A stretch of 64,000 nucleotides of DNA from VFMC01 sp040398525 (GTDB lineage Bacteria > Actinomycetota > Acidimicrobiia > Acidimicrobiales > Ilumatobacteraceae). Every line of letters starts with the position of its first letter. The first letter of the stretch is position 1. The notes under the pieces are model-generated. The model worked only from the letters and a program-made list of their open reading frames with translations. It did no database searches and was not told the origin of the DNA. Below, one piece after another: positions 33,411-39,896 of this stretch. The position numbers and the translations under genes are program-made. The stretch is from assembly GCA_040398525.1 (NCBI GenBank), contig JBBATY010000005.1, positions 96,089 to 160,088 of the forward strand, in the 5' to 3' direction.

Positions 33411-34127
33411 TCAGCCGGCGCGACCGAGGTCGCGCAGGCTGCGCACCATGGCGAACACGAGCAACTTCAGCCCGACGAGGCCCACCAGGATCGCCAGCGC
33501 CGCGACCAGTGGCTGCAGGACGGCACGCAGCACCATCGCGCCCGAACCGTCGAGCGACGACAGCACGCCCGTCTCGACGCTCACCCCGTCGGCCCGCAGC
33601 GTGCGCACCGGGTCGTCGATCAGTGGGCACACGGTGTCGGACGCGTTCACCCCGGCGATCTCGCTGCCACCGAACAACGGAGCGTCCTCACGCACCTTCG
33701 ACACCAGCGCACGCTGCTCGGCGTCGATGGCTGCGCCGATGATGTACTGCACACCGGTCTCGAGGAAGCGCACCTCGTCGCCGTAGCGGATGTCGATCGA
33801 GCCCGCCAGCGAGAAGCCCTGGACGGAGCCGGCGCGCACCTGGTCGACAGTGAACCTGGCCGTCGTTGCGTCGTTGCGCGTCAGCGTGCCGACGAAGACG
33901 ACGTGCTCGTTCGTCGGTGCAGGGCATCCTGTCGGCACCGACACCAAGCGTTCGGACGCAATGTTCGGATCGGCGATGGGAGGCAGCCCCGGGATCGGTG
34001 CAGGCTCGGGCAGCTCACCGGCAGCGACGGCGCCACCGGGCACGACCCCGACGGAGAGCACGACCAGCACCAGCGCAACGGCACCTGTCAGGCGTCCGTG
34101 TCGTGGTGAATCGACCGACCGCAGCAC
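33411..34127 (-). CDS. Secreted or membrane-anchored protein, unknown function
   Basis: The 238-residue protein has a signal peptide (TGAVALVLVVLSVGVVPGGAVA, likely cut near residue 36). A soluble domain with two Cys follows (PTGCPAP and DTVCPLI), reading FVGTLTRNDATTARFTVDQVRAGSVQGF, and a C-terminal membrane helix near residues 205-226 with a basic tail. The middle resembles tissue-inhibitor/OB-like secreted domains of actinobacteria only loosely. The start is GTG at 34127. It is convergent with rpe, with only 6 bases between. Confidence 0.75.
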   Translation of the reverse strand: MLRSVDSPRHGRLTGAVALVLVVLSVGVVPGGAVAAGELPEPAPIPGLPPIADPNIASERLVSVPTGCPAPTNEHVVFVGTLTRNDATTARFTVDQVRAGSVQGFSLAGSIDIRYGDEVRFLETGVQYIIGAAIDAEQRALVSKVREDAPLFGGSEIAGVNASDTVCPLIDDPVRTLRADGVSVETGVLSSLDGSGAMVLRAVLQPLVAALAILVGLVGLKLLVFAMVRSLRDLGRAG

Positions 34128-34145
34128 ACGATCACGCTACCGAAC

Positions 34146-34161
34146 CCACCCCCGGGGGTGG
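34146..34161. terminator. 16 bp GC palindrome after enoyl-CoA hydratase gene
   Basis: CCACCCCCGGGGGTGG is a perfect palindrome 7 bases beyond the stop of the enoyl-CoA hydratase-family gene on the minus strand. It could act as a terminator, though it has no designed loop and no T-run. Confidence 0.4.
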
Positions 34162-34167
34162 TGTCAG

Positions 34168-34941
34168 TCAGCGACCCTGGAACTTCGGGGGGCGCTTCTG
34201 CAGGAAGGCCATCATCGCCTCGGCGGTGTCCTGCGTGCCGAAGTTGACCGTCTGCGCCATCCCCTCGTCGTCGAGCGCCTCTTCGAGGGTCACGTTCGAC
34301 GAGTTGTTCAACAGGCGCTTGGTCATTGCCAGGGCGATCGGGGGCCCTGCGGCGAGCCGCTGTGCCCAGTCGTCGACGAAGGCGTCGAGCGCAGCATCGT
34401 CGACCACACGGTTCACCAGCCCGATCCGCTCTGCCTCGGCGGCGTCGATGATGTCGGCCAGCAGGGCGAGCTCCTTGGCCTTGTGCAGACCGACCCTGCG
34501 CGGCAGCACCCAGCTGCCGCCGTAGTCGACCGACAGGCCACGACGGGCGAAGATCTCCGAGAAACGGGCCGTGTTCGAGGCAACCACCAAGTCGCAGTTG
34601 AGAGCCATGTTGCACCCGGCGCCGACGGCGACACCGCGCACCTTGGCAATGGTGGGCTGGGGCAGGCGCACCTGAGCGAGCGCCACGTCGCCGACATGAC
34701 GCATCGCGGCCAGCTGATGCGGGCGCGGCCCGTCGGCCCGACCACTCAGGTCGGCTCCGGAGCAGAACTCGCCACCGGCACCGGTGATCACCACGACCCG
34801 ATCGTCGGCCGACGCAGCGATCTCATGGAAGGTGGCGAGCAGCTCGTCCCACATGGTGTCGTTGATCGCGTTCTTCTTGGCCGGGCGGTCGAGCGTGATC
34901 GTGACGATGCCGTCGGCCCGGGTGACCTCGATGGTGTCCAT
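34168..34941 (-). CDS. Enoyl-CoA hydratase/isomerase family protein
   Basis: The 257-residue crotonase-fold protein has GEFCSGADLSG, VRGVAVGAGCNMALNCDLVVA and RFSEIFARRGLSVDYGGSWVLPR. The first active-site Glu of hydratases is Asn here (GAGCN) while Asp follows in SVDYGG, a pattern of PaaG-like isomerases. It is a different subgroup from the family member at 19367. ATG at 34941 lies 21 bases from the divergent 36-residue gene. Confidence 0.88.
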   Translation of the reverse strand: MDTIEVTRADGIVTITLDRPAKKNAINDTMWDELLATFHEIAASADDRVVVITGAGGEFCSGADLSGRADGPRPHQLAAMRHVGDVALAQVRLPQPTIAKVRGVAVGAGCNMALNCDLVVASNTARFSEIFARRGLSVDYGGSWVLPRRVGLHKAKELALLADIIDAAEAERIGLVNRVVDDAALDAFVDDWAQRLAAGPPIALAMTKRLLNNSSNVTLEEALDDEGMAQTVNFGTQDTAEAMMAFLQKRPPKFQGR

Positions 34942-34962
34942 GCGAGCGACGATACTGAGGCC

Positions 34963-35073
34963 ATGGGATTCGACCCGAACCGCAGACGTGTGCCCCGCCG
35001 CTCCGACACGGTGTTCGTCGCCGCTGCGGTGGTGGTCTGCATCGCGTTAGTGCTCTGGACCGTGCTCGGCTGA
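34963..35073 (+). CDS. Small single-helix membrane protein (36 residues)
   Basis: The protein begins MGFDPNRRRVPRRSDTVF and ends in one hydrophobic segment (VAAAVVVCIALVLWTVLG). A basic head followed by one helix fits a small type II membrane protein. GATACT lies 8-13 bases before the ATG, so the mRNA may be leaderless, and a hairpin overlaps the stop. The function is unknown. Confidence 0.6.
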   Translation: MGFDPNRRRVPRRSDTVFVAAAVVVCIALVLWTVLG

Positions 35074-35077
35074 GCAC
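35062..35077. terminator. Hairpin overlapping stop of small membrane protein gene
   Basis: GTGCTC and GAGCAC form a perfect 6-base stem with loop GGCT, spanning the TGA of the small gene. It lies before the convergent yraN stop and may end both transcripts. Confidence 0.45.
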
Positions 35078-35099
35078 CTGCTCCGACGGTCGCACACCG

Positions 35100-35546
35100 T
35101 CAGAACGCAGCGATGAACACCTCCACACGGGCTCCGGTGACCGCAACGACGTCGAAGCGGACGTCGTTGCGACGGTGCTCGGGGTGCTCGACGAGCCATT
35201 GCGCGGCGAGACGGCGGAGCCGTCGCTGCTTGCGTTCGTCGACCGCGAGAGCCGGCGACCCGAACCGATCGGTCGCTCGTGCCTTCACCTCGACAACGAC
35301 GAGCAACCCGTCCTGGGCCACGACGAGGTCGATCTCGCCGAGCTCGCAGCGCCAGTTTCGCTCGACCACCGTGTATCCGTGCAGCCGGTACCACCGGGCA
35401 GCTTCGTCTTCACCCCATCGACCCCGCGCCTGGCGGGCTAGATCGACAGGTCGCCGGTCGGCAGCTCCTCGACGTTGACGTCCTTGAACGTCAGCACCTT
35501 CACCTTCGGCACGAAACGGCTCTTGCGGTACATGTCCCACACCCAC
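35100..35546 (-). CDS. yraN: YraN/UPF0102 family protein, start uncertain
   Basis: The family match covers the segment from ARGRWGEDEAARWYRLHGY to the end. It contains the nuclease-like residues in NWRCELGEIDLVV and VVEVKARATDRFGSP, and RKQRRLRRLAAQWL. The family resembles restriction-endonuclease-like folds; its role is unclear. The family region begins right at the end of the upstream DUF2469 gene, but no ATG, GTG or TTG exists in frame there. The nearest in-frame starts (ATG 35546, GTG 35540) overlap DUF2469 by about 100 bases and would add some 35 unusual residues. The interval given uses the outermost start. Confidence 0.75.
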   Translation of the reverse strand: MGVGHVPQEPFRAEGEGADVQGRQRRGAADRRPVDLARQARGRWGEDEAARWYRLHGYTVVERNWRCELGEIDLVVAQDGLLVVVEVKARATDRFGSPALAVDERKQRRLRRLAAQWLVEHPEHRRNDVRFDVVAVTGARVEVFIAAF

Positions 35547-35737
35547 GCGTCGGTCAACTCCACCGTGATCAGCGGGCGAGACGACTCATCGCTCACTGCG
35601 ATCTGGACGTCGTTCGCCAGGTAGAAGCGGCGCTCGGTCTCCACGGCGTAGCGGAACATGCCCGCGACGGCCTGGTACTCCTGAGCGAGTTGGAGCTCTC
35701 GCTCGGCCTCGAAGTTCTCGAGATCGTCAGAGCTCAA
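35438..35737 (-). CDS. DUF2469 family protein (Rv2901c-like)
   Basis: The 99-residue protein begins MSSDDLENFEAERELQLAQ and contains RYAVETERRFYLAN, ELTDAWVWDMYR and VLTFKDVNVEEL. These match the actinobacterial DUF2469 proteins, typified by M. tuberculosis Rv2901c, closely as I remember them. The start is TTG at 35737, chosen because it reproduces that N-terminus. In mycobacteria lepB and rnhB separate rplS from this gene; here they are absent and only 44 bases lie between. Confidence 0.88.
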   Translation of the reverse strand: MSSDDLENFEAERELQLAQEYQAVAGMFRYAVETERRFYLANDVQIAVSDESSRPLITVELTDAWVWDMYRKSRFVPKVKVLTFKDVNVEELPTGDLSI

Positions 35738-35781
35738 CGAAGGTGTCCGATCGGCACCGACAGCGGGACCGGCGCGACGGC

Positions 35782-36129
35782 TCAGCCCTCGCGCTTCTCC
35801 CGGATCTTGGCAGCCTTGCCCGAGCGGTCGCGCAGGTAGTACAGCTTGGCCCGACGGACATCGCCACGCTTGAGCAGTTCGATCTTGGCGACCGAGGGCG
35901 TGTGCACCGGGAAGGTGCGCTCGACGCCAACGCCGTAGCTCACCTTGCGCACGGTGTAGGTCTCCGACAACCCGCTGCCCTGGCGACGGATCACGTTGCC
36001 CTGGAAGACCTGGATGCGCTCCTTGTTGCCCTCGACCACCTTCACGTGGACCTTGACCTCGTCGCCGGAACGGAAGTCCGGAAGATCGGAGCGGAGGTGC
36101 TGGCTGTCGACGAGATCGGTGGACTTCAT
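35782..36129 (-). CDS. rplS: Large ribosomal subunit protein bL19
   Basis: The 115-residue protein has the L19 pattern: FRSGDEVKVHVKVVEGNKERIQVFQG, RRQGSGLSETYTVRKVSYGVGVERTFPVH and RAKLYYLRDRSGKAAKI. It sits at the 30S/50S interface. It follows trmD by 35 bases in the usual rpsP-rimM-trmD-rplS order. Confidence 0.98.
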   Translation of the reverse strand: MKSTDLVDSQHLRSDLPDFRSGDEVKVHVKVVEGNKERIQVFQGNVIRRQGSGLSETYTVRKVSYGVGVERTFPVHTPSVAKIELLKRGDVRRAKLYYLRDRSGKAAKIREKREG

Positions 36130-36164
36130 GGCGAGAACATCCTGCGGGCGGCGAGTGGGAACGG

Positions 36165-36914
36165 TTAAGGATAGGGGATGGAGGGGAACTCTTCCAACAG
36201 ACGACGGTCGGCATCGCTGAGCGCCCTGCCATCGTCGATCAGATCGGGACGGTGTCGGAGCGTGCGGTGCAAGGCCTGAGCCCGCCTCCACCGGGCGATG
36301 CGGCCATGGTCGCCGCTGCGCAGCACCTCTGGGACGTCCCATCCCCGGAACTCCGCGGGCCGTGTGTACTGCGGCTCCTCGAGCAGCCCACTGGTGCCGA
36401 AGCTCTCCGTCACCGGGCTGACGGCATTGCCCATCGCTCCGGGCAGGAGCCGGGCAACAGCCTCGATCACCAGGCAGGCGGCCACTTCCCCGCCACTCAG
36501 GACGACGTCGCCGATGCTCAACTCGCCGTCGACGAGATGCTCGCGCACCCGGTGGTCGATGCCCTCGTAGCGGCCGCACAGCAGGCTGAACCCGCCGCTG
36601 GGTGCGTCGGCCAGCGCAGCCAGCTCGTGGGCCATTCCCTGGTCGAAGCGCCGACCGCCGGGCCCGAGCAGCAGCAGCGGGCGAGGTGGGGCGGCGGCCT
36701 CGACCGAGGCGAAGATCGGTTCGGGCTTCATCACCATGCCGGCCCCACCGCCGAACGGAGTGTCGTCGACCGAGCGGTGCACATCGGTGGTGTGCTCACG
36801 CAGGTCGTGCAGACGCAGATCGAGCAAACCCTGGGATCGCGCCTTCCCGAGAAGGCTCTCGGCGCAGAACGAATCGACGAGCCCCGGGAAGATGGTGAAC
36901 ACGTCGATGCGCAC
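36165..36914 (-). CDS. trmD: tRNA (guanine-N1)-methyltransferase
   Basis: The 249-residue SPOUT enzyme methylates G37 of tRNAs. Visible are RIDVFTIFPGLVD, DDTPFGGGAGMVMKPEP, LLCGRYEGIDHRV and SIGDVVLSGGEVAACLVIEA, which form the trefoil-knot SAM site, and YTRPAEFRGWDVPEVLRSGDH. The gene starts at 36914, only 20 bases from the opposing DUF952 gene. Its promoter must therefore lie within or beyond that gene. Confidence 0.98.
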   Translation of the reverse strand: MRIDVFTIFPGLVDSFCAESLLGKARSQGLLDLRLHDLREHTTDVHRSVDDTPFGGGAGMVMKPEPIFASVEAAAPPRPLLLLGPGGRRFDQGMAHELAALADAPSGGFSLLCGRYEGIDHRVREHLVDGELSIGDVVLSGGEVAACLVIEAVARLLPGAMGNAVSPVTESFGTSGLLEEPQYTRPAEFRGWDVPEVLRSGDHGRIARWRRAQALHRTLRHRPDLIDDGRALSDADRRLLEEFPSIPYP

Positions 36915-36934
36915 GGCGTGCCAGCCTAGAGGCG

Positions 36935-37252
36935 ATGCTGTACCACATTGCCGAAGCCGACCGCTGGGACGAAGCTCGATCTGCGGGCGCCTACACCGCG
37001 TCGACGCTCGGCCTCGAGCTCGCCGAGGTGGGCTTCATCCATCTCTGCACCGCCGAACAGCTCGACGGCGTCGCGGCCCGCTTCTACCGGGGTGTCGACG
37101 GCCTCGTGCTGCTCCACATCGACGACGACCTCCTCGACTCGCCGGTCGAGCTCGAGGCAGTCGGCGACAGCGGCGAACGCTTCCCGCACCTCTACGGCCC
37201 ACTGCCGACGGATGCGGTCGTGGCCATCGAGGCCTTCCGCGCGCCGGATTGA
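36935..37252 (+). CDS. DUF952 family protein, opposite strand to the surrounding ribosomal operon
   Basis: The 105-residue protein has the DUF952 pattern: MLYHIAEADRWDEA, GFIHLCTAEQLDGVAARFYRG, LVLLHIDDDLL and ERFPHLYGPLPTDAVVAIEAF. The biochemical function is unknown; the fold is related to ADP-ribosyltransferase-like small domains in some descriptions, which I cannot verify. It lies exactly between rimM and trmD, facing the opposite way, ending 1 base before the rimM stop and starting 20 bases from trmD. Confidence 0.88.
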   Translation: MLYHIAEADRWDEARSAGAYTASTLGLELAEVGFIHLCTAEQLDGVAARFYRGVDGLVLLHIDDDLLDSPVELEAVGDSGERFPHLYGPLPTDAVVAIEAFRAPD

Positions 37253-37253
37253 G

Positions 37254-37736
37254 TCAGCCCAGCAGGTCGAACAGGCCCTCGGGGGCGTCGACGCTGACCG
37301 TGTCGGCCCCCATCTCGACCACGAAGGTGATCGGCACCAGGTGACCGGCGTCGAGCTCGAGCAGGTCGTTGGCCGGGTTGTCGAGCACGGCGATGCACCG
37401 CCCGCGGTCGATGCCGTGCTGATCGACGACCCGCATCCCGATGACATCGTGGACCCAGATCGCGTCGGGGTCGACGATCGGCTCACCCCACAGCGAGCGA
37501 CCCTGGTAGCGCTCGGCCTGAGAACGGTCGGTGAGCTCCTCGAACTGCATCACCCAGCGGTGCTGTGGCTGAGGCCGGGCCGAGATGAGGGTGAGCCAAC
37601 GCTCGCCGTCGAAGAGGCGGGCGCCGGGGGTGACCCGTTCCGGTCGGTCGGAGTCGACGCGGACGACCAGCGCGCCGCGCACACCGTGGGCACGACCGAT
37701 CCGGCCGATCTCGAGCAGGCCCTCGGGCACGTCCAC
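37254..37736 (-). CDS. rimM: Ribosome maturation factor RimM
   Basis: The 160-residue protein has the RimM N-domain (EIGRIGRAHGVRGALVVRVDSDRPE) and the PRC-barrel C-domain (WVHDVIGMRVVDQHGIDRGRCIAVLDNPANDLLEL pattern), and ends FDLLG. It assists 30S head assembly near S19. The start is GTG at 37736, 5 bases after the KH gene stop; a second in-frame GTG follows two codons later. Confidence 0.96.
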   Translation of the reverse strand: MDVPEGLLEIGRIGRAHGVRGALVVRVDSDRPERVTPGARLFDGERWLTLISARPQPQHRWVMQFEELTDRSQAERYQGRSLWGEPIVDPDAIWVHDVIGMRVVDQHGIDRGRCIAVLDNPANDLLELDAGHLVPITFVVEMGADTVSVDAPEGLFDLLG

Positions 37737-37741
37737 GGACG

Positions 37742-38005
37742 TCAGTCGGCGAAGTCGACGTCGACTTCGACGCCGTCGCGCACTGCTGCAGCCCGCACCA
37801 CCGTGCGGATGCTCTGGGCCGTACGGCCCCGCCGGCCGATGAGGCGGCCGAGATCGCCGTCGCCGACGGTGACCTCGAGGCGCACCCGGTTACGTCCGGG
37901 CGTGCTTTCGATGCGCACGGCATCGGGCTGGTCGACCATCGAGGTGACGATGTGGAGGAGCACCGCCGTCGCAACGGGGGCGCTGAGCTCGGTGTCGGCG
38001 CTCAT
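37742..38005 (-). CDS. khpA: KH-domain RNA-binding protein (KhpA-like)
   Basis: The 87-residue protein has one KH domain with the GxxG loop in LIGRRGRTAQSIRTVVRAAA. The N-terminus (VATAVLLHIVTSMVDQPDAVRIE) is typical of the KH protein encoded between rpsP and rimM. ATG at 38005 is used; a GTG at 38017 overlapping the rpsP stop as GTGA would add four residues and fits the overlap habit of this genome. Confidence 0.93.
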   Translation of the reverse strand: MSADTELSAPVATAVLLHIVTSMVDQPDAVRIESTPGRNRVRLEVTVGDGDLGRLIGRRGRTAQSIRTVVRAAAVRDGVEVDVDFAD

Positions 38006-38013
38006 GGCCGATG

Positions 38014-38286
38014 TCACTTCGCGGCCTTGGCCGCCGTGAACGCTTCCCAGGCGCCGGACGCCTCGAGCAGCTTCTTCACCCGCTCCGTGGGCTGTGCGCC
38101 CTCCATCAACCACTTCACGGCCTTGTCGCTGTCGATGTTGATCTGCGACGGCTCGGTACGCGGGTTGTAGGTGCCGATGATCTGGATGAATCGACCGTCA
38201 CGGGCCGCGCGGCTGTCAGCCGCGACAACGCGGTACTGCGGCTGCTTCTTCTTGCCGACTCGGGTGAGGCGCAGCTTCACTGCCAT
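38014..38286 (-). CDS. rpsP: Small ribosomal subunit protein bS16
   Basis: The 90-residue protein starts MAVKLRLTRVGKKKQPQYRVVAADSRAARDGRFIQIIGTYNP, which is diagnostic of S16. An in-frame ATG four codons upstream is less likely. It is the first ribosomal gene of the block, 74 bases downstream of ffh. Confidence 0.98.
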   Translation of the reverse strand: MAVKLRLTRVGKKKQPQYRVVAADSRAARDGRFIQIIGTYNPRTEPSQINIDSDKAVKWLMEGAQPTERVKKLLEASGAWEAFTAAKAAK

Positions 38287-38360
38287 GCGGTCATGCACTC
38301 CTTGCGAAATCCAACCGGGCGAGGATAGCGGCGGATCACCCTCGTGCCCACCCCGAGTGC

Positions 38361-39806
38361 TCAGCGCGATCCAGGGAAGCGCCCCGGCAGGCCCGGCATG
38401 TCGGGCATGCCACCGAACCCGGGCGGCATCCCACCCAGGCCGGGCAGCCCAGCAGCCCCCGGGATTCCGGGCATCACCCGGCCACCTTTGCCCTTCTTGC
38501 CCTTCTTACCGGGACGGCCCATCCCCATGGCGCCCATTCGCTTCATCATCTTCTGCATCTCGGCGAACTGCTTCACCAGGCGGTTGACGTCGGCGACGGT
38601 GGTGCCGCTGCCGTTCGCGATGCGCGAGCGGCGGCTGCCGTTGATGACCTCCGGCTTGCGCCGCTCGAGCGGGGTCATCGAGCGGATGATCGCCTCGACC
38701 GGCTTCAGCTGGTCGTCGCCGATCTCGGCACCCTTCAACTCCTTCGGCATCCCCGGCAACATGCCGAGCACGTTGCCGAGCGGGCCCATCTTCTTCAGTT
38801 GCTGCATCTGCTCGAGGAAGTCGTCGAGGGTGAACTCGCCCTCGAGCAACTTCTCGGCCGCAGCTTCGGCCTGGTCCTTCTCGAACGCCTGCTCGGCCTG
38901 CTCGATGAGGGTGAGCATGTCGCCCATGCCGAGGATCCGGCCGGCCATGCGGTCGGGGTGGAACTGCTCGAACTCGCTGATCTTCTCGCCGGTCGAGGCG
39001 AAGGCGATCGGACGGCCGATCACCTCTTTCACGCTCAGCGCAGCGCCACCGCGGGCGTCGCCGTCGAGCTTCGACATGATGACGCCATCGATGGCGAGGG
39101 TCTGGTGGAAGGCCTCGGCCACTCCGACCGCGTCCTGGCCGGTCATCGCGTCGATGACGAGGAAGGTGTAGTGCGGCTCGACCGTGGCCGAGATGCGCCG
39201 GACCTGGTCCATCATCTCGGCGTCGATGGCGAGGCGGCCGGCGGTGTCGACGATCACCACGTCGCGACCGAGGCGACGGGCCTCGGCGACGCCTCGGCCA
39301 GCGGTGGCGACCGGGTCGCCGGGCTCGCTGAACACCGGGACATCGATCTGACGGCCGAGGGTTCGCAACTGCTCGACAGCAGCGGGGCGCTGGAGGTCGG
39401 CACCGACCAGGAGCGGCTGGCGGCCTTGGCTCTTGAACCAGCGGGCCAGCTTGGCCGAGTTGGTGGTCTTGCCCGAGCCCTGCAGGCCGGCCATCAGCAC
39501 CACCGTGGGCGGGCGGCTGGCGTAACTGATCTTCAGCGTCTCACCACCGAGCATCGCGGTGAGCTCGGCGTTGACGATCTTGACGACCTGCTGGCCCGGG
39601 TCGAGCGCCTGGCTGCGGGCAATACCCACTGCTTGCTCGCGGATGCGGGCCACGACGTTGCGCACGACACCGACGTTGACGTCGGCCTCGAGCAGCGCCG
39701 TGCGGATCTCCTTCAGGACCTCGTCGACATCGGCCTCGCTGAGGCGGCCCTTGCCGCGGATCTTCTTGATGACGCCTTCGAGGCGGGACGACAGCGAATC
39801 GAACAT
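38361..39806 (-). CDS. ffh: Signal recognition particle protein Ffh
   Basis: The 481-residue GTPase has the N domain, the G domain (GLQGSGKTTNSAKLA, DTAGRL, SKLDGDARGGAALS) and a Met-rich M domain. The M domain contains the RNA-binding SGSR-type motif (INGSRRSRIANGSGTTV) and ends in a long Gly/Pro/Met tail (GAAGLPGLGGMPPGFGG). It binds SRP RNA and nascent signal sequences and docks with FtsY, encoded three features upstream. Confidence 0.98.
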   Translation of the reverse strand: MFDSLSSRLEGVIKKIRGKGRLSEADVDEVLKEIRTALLEADVNVGVVRNVVARIREQAVGIARSQALDPGQQVVKIVNAELTAMLGGETLKISYASRPPTVVLMAGLQGSGKTTNSAKLARWFKSQGRQPLLVGADLQRPAAVEQLRTLGRQIDVPVFSEPGDPVATAGRGVAEARRLGRDVVIVDTAGRLAIDAEMMDQVRRISATVEPHYTFLVIDAMTGQDAVGVAEAFHQTLAIDGVIMSKLDGDARGGAALSVKEVIGRPIAFASTGEKISEFEQFHPDRMAGRILGMGDMLTLIEQAEQAFEKDQAEAAAEKLLEGEFTLDDFLEQMQQLKKMGPLGNVLGMLPGMPKELKGAEIGDDQLKPVEAIIRSMTPLERRKPEVINGSRRSRIANGSGTTVADVNRLVKQFAEMQKMMKRMGAMGMGRPGKKGKKGKGGRVMPGIPGAAGLPGLGGMPPGFGGMPDMPGLPGRFPGSR

Positions 39807-39835
39807 GGCTCCCTCAGGCTACCCACCGACACGCG

Positions 39836-39872
39836 GTGAGTGGTGAGGCTGCCGGGCAGCCTCACCACTCAC
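39836..39872 (-). terminator. Strong 18 bp hairpin between lipoprotein gene and ffh
   Basis: GTGAGTGGTGAGGCTGCC and its exact complement form an 18-base stem around a single base (in practice a small loop). It lies 25 bases after the lipoprotein stop and 30 bases before the ffh start. It is the longest perfect hairpin seen in the window and should insulate ffh from the upstream lipoprotein gene. Confidence 0.8.
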
Positions 39873-39896
39873 ACACGGGTCGGGTCGAACCGGGGC

